Shown: piece by piece, positions 21,777 to 22,543 of the stretch | How the letters are laid out: each line of letters opens with the position of its first letter | Position numbering within the stretch: the stretch's first letter is position 1 | IMG/VR virus record: IMGVR_UViG_3300006793_000311 | Coordinates: 1-22,543 of that record | Reading direction: 5' to 3' (one strand) | Length of the DNA stretch: 22,543 nt | Source of the DNA: a virus | Notes under the pieces: model-generated | What the model saw: only the letters and a program-made list of their open reading frames with translations | Told to the model about the DNA's origin: nothing | Databases searched by the model: none | Program-made: the position numbers and the translations under genes

Positions 21777-22543
21777 TTAAGCTTTCATAATATATGCTAA
21801 GGCCATATAAGCAGGACGATTATCAAAAGCTGTAGTTGACCCTGTGCTTCCTGTTGTACCAGATACAGAGTGTGTATGCGATCCTGCACTATCTACGTTA
21901 AGCGTATGGCTGTGCGCCCCTGCTGAACTTGTAGTTGCTGATGCGTTTGCTACACCTAATTGATTTCCTTGATTAGGACTACTCTGAGGATATGCTGTAC
22001 CACCTGCATTTAATGTGTGAGTATGTGCGCCTGTAGTGTTAGTAGTACCTGTATGTGTGTGGCTTCCATTAGAACCTGTTGTAGTAGAGAATGAATGCGT
22101 GTGAGACGGTATATTTGTTTCTGCAAGAGCTAAACTATTTGTACCACCTGTTGTAGTCTCGTTAGAAGTACCTGCACCCATAACAAACCTATTTGTAAGG
22201 TTAGGTGTACCATTGTTACCATCGCACAAATACCACCCTGTAGGGATAGCCGATGTTTGCCCTGACCACATGATAATACCACCAGAAGGTATGACACCTC
22301 CAGTAACACCATCTTTATCTGTTAGGTTTCCACTAACTGTAACTGCAGCCAATGAAGAAGTACCTGAGACGGTTATAGCATTTAAACTATTTGTACCTGA
22401 AGTAGCTGTTATGTTACCAGTTAAGTTACCCTCAAATGTACCTGCTACAAATGTTTCACTTCCTACGCTCCACTTGTCTGTTGATTCTGTCCAGACTAGA
22501 GATTTGTTAGCAGATGTACCTCGCTCAATAGTAATACCTGCAT
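21777..22543 (-). CDS. Tail fibre / collar-domain adhesin (partial, runs off right edge)
   Basis: The frame is open to the edge of the window (254 codons seen from 22541), so the true start is further right; a TTG at 22352 is only an internal leucine. The upstream part (AGITIERGTSANKSLVWTES, TDKWSVGSETFVAG, FEGNLTGNI) is a strand-rich repeat type that I know from marine phage fibres. A phage tail collar domain follows (IPTGWYLCDGNNGTPNL ... RFVMGAG). The distal region is rich in Gly, Thr and Ser with five His-x-His motifs and ends DNRPAYMALAYIMKA, a typical end for collar-type fibre proteins. It would bind the host receptor. It is the most upstream gene seen in the leftward block. Confidence 0.9.
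   Translation of the reverse strand, partial: AGITIERGTSANKSLVWTESTDKWSVGSETFVAGTFEGNLTGNITATSGTNSLNAITVSGTSSLAAVTVSGNLTDKDGVTGGVIPSGGIIMWSGQTSAIPTGWYLCDGNNGTPNLTNRFVMGAGTSNETTTGGTNSLALAETNIPSHTHSFSTTTGSNGSHTHTGTTNTTGAHTHTLNAGGTAYPQSSPNQGNQLGVANASATTSSAGAHSHTLNVDSAGSHTHSVSGTTGSTGSTTAFDNRPAYMALAYIMKA
21870..22103 (-). other. Five His-x-His motifs in the fibre tip
   Basis: SHTHSF, SHTHTG, AHTHTL, AHSHTL and SHTHSV occur in order, separated by 14, 12, 37 and 12 residues. In the T4 gp37 fibre tip, HxH motifs from three chains bind iron ions along the needle. The same arrangement is expected here if the protein is a trimer. The larger gap between motifs three and four holds an inserted segment (AYPQSSPNQGNQLGVANA). 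Confidence 0.75.

Noticed and set aside
21777-22352. Tail-fibre gene starting at TTG 22352
   Set aside because: The frame upstream is open to the edge and encodes sequence typical of fibre proteins, and no ribosome site precedes the TTG.

Overview
The window looks like part of the genome of a lytic, tailed double-stranded DNA phage. The genes are packed almost without gaps. A rightward block on the + strand (1-11995) holds DNA replication, recombination and nucleotide-metabolism genes. A leftward block on the - strand (11996-22543) holds virion, lysis and tail-fibre genes. The two blocks meet tail to tail with no base between their stop codons. No integrase, repressor, tRNA, phage RNA polymerase, capsid, portal or terminase gene is visible; the packaging and head genes presumably lie beyond the right edge.

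The family A DNA polymerase carries a DnaJ-type CxxC...CxxC zinc module between its exonuclease and polymerase domains. From memory, this is the hallmark of the marine HMO-2011-like phages (type phage infecting SAR116; relatives on other marine alphaproteobacteria). The separate primase and helicase, class II ribonucleotide reductase, glutaredoxin, MazG and PhoH genes fit such a marine phage. Assignment to this group, and the inferred short-tailed (podovirus) form, is inference from gene content and was not tested by a search.

Layout. 1-117 is the end of an unknown gene. 134-4590 is the replication core: primase, two small ORFs, RecA-fold helicase, PolA. A strong sigma70-like promoter overlaps the 3' end of polA and precedes an unknown 287-aa protein that may be the single-strand DNA-binding protein. 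5498-6999 holds a Cas4/RecB-like iron-sulphur nuclease and a T7-type endonuclease I, which would process host or phage DNA and resolve branches. 6999-8089 holds small proteins (including DUF3310) and MazG. 8086-11085 holds class II RNR and glutaredoxin, a matched deoxynucleotide-synthesis pair, with two distinctly AT-rich unknown genes on either side of glutaredoxin. 11082-11995 holds PhoH and a small helical protein that ends the block.

The - strand block, read from the right edge leftward, holds: a tail-fibre/collar protein running off the window; a one-TM protein; a 768-aa structural protein with about 275 residues of 11-residue repeats; a LysM-lytic transglycosylase; a three-TM holin-like protein; an acidic 191-aa protein; and 540-aa and 1161-aa proteins that are the best candidates for internal virion (genome-ejection) proteins. 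Many neighbouring genes overlap as ATGA or TAATG, so translation is probably coupled along both transcripts.
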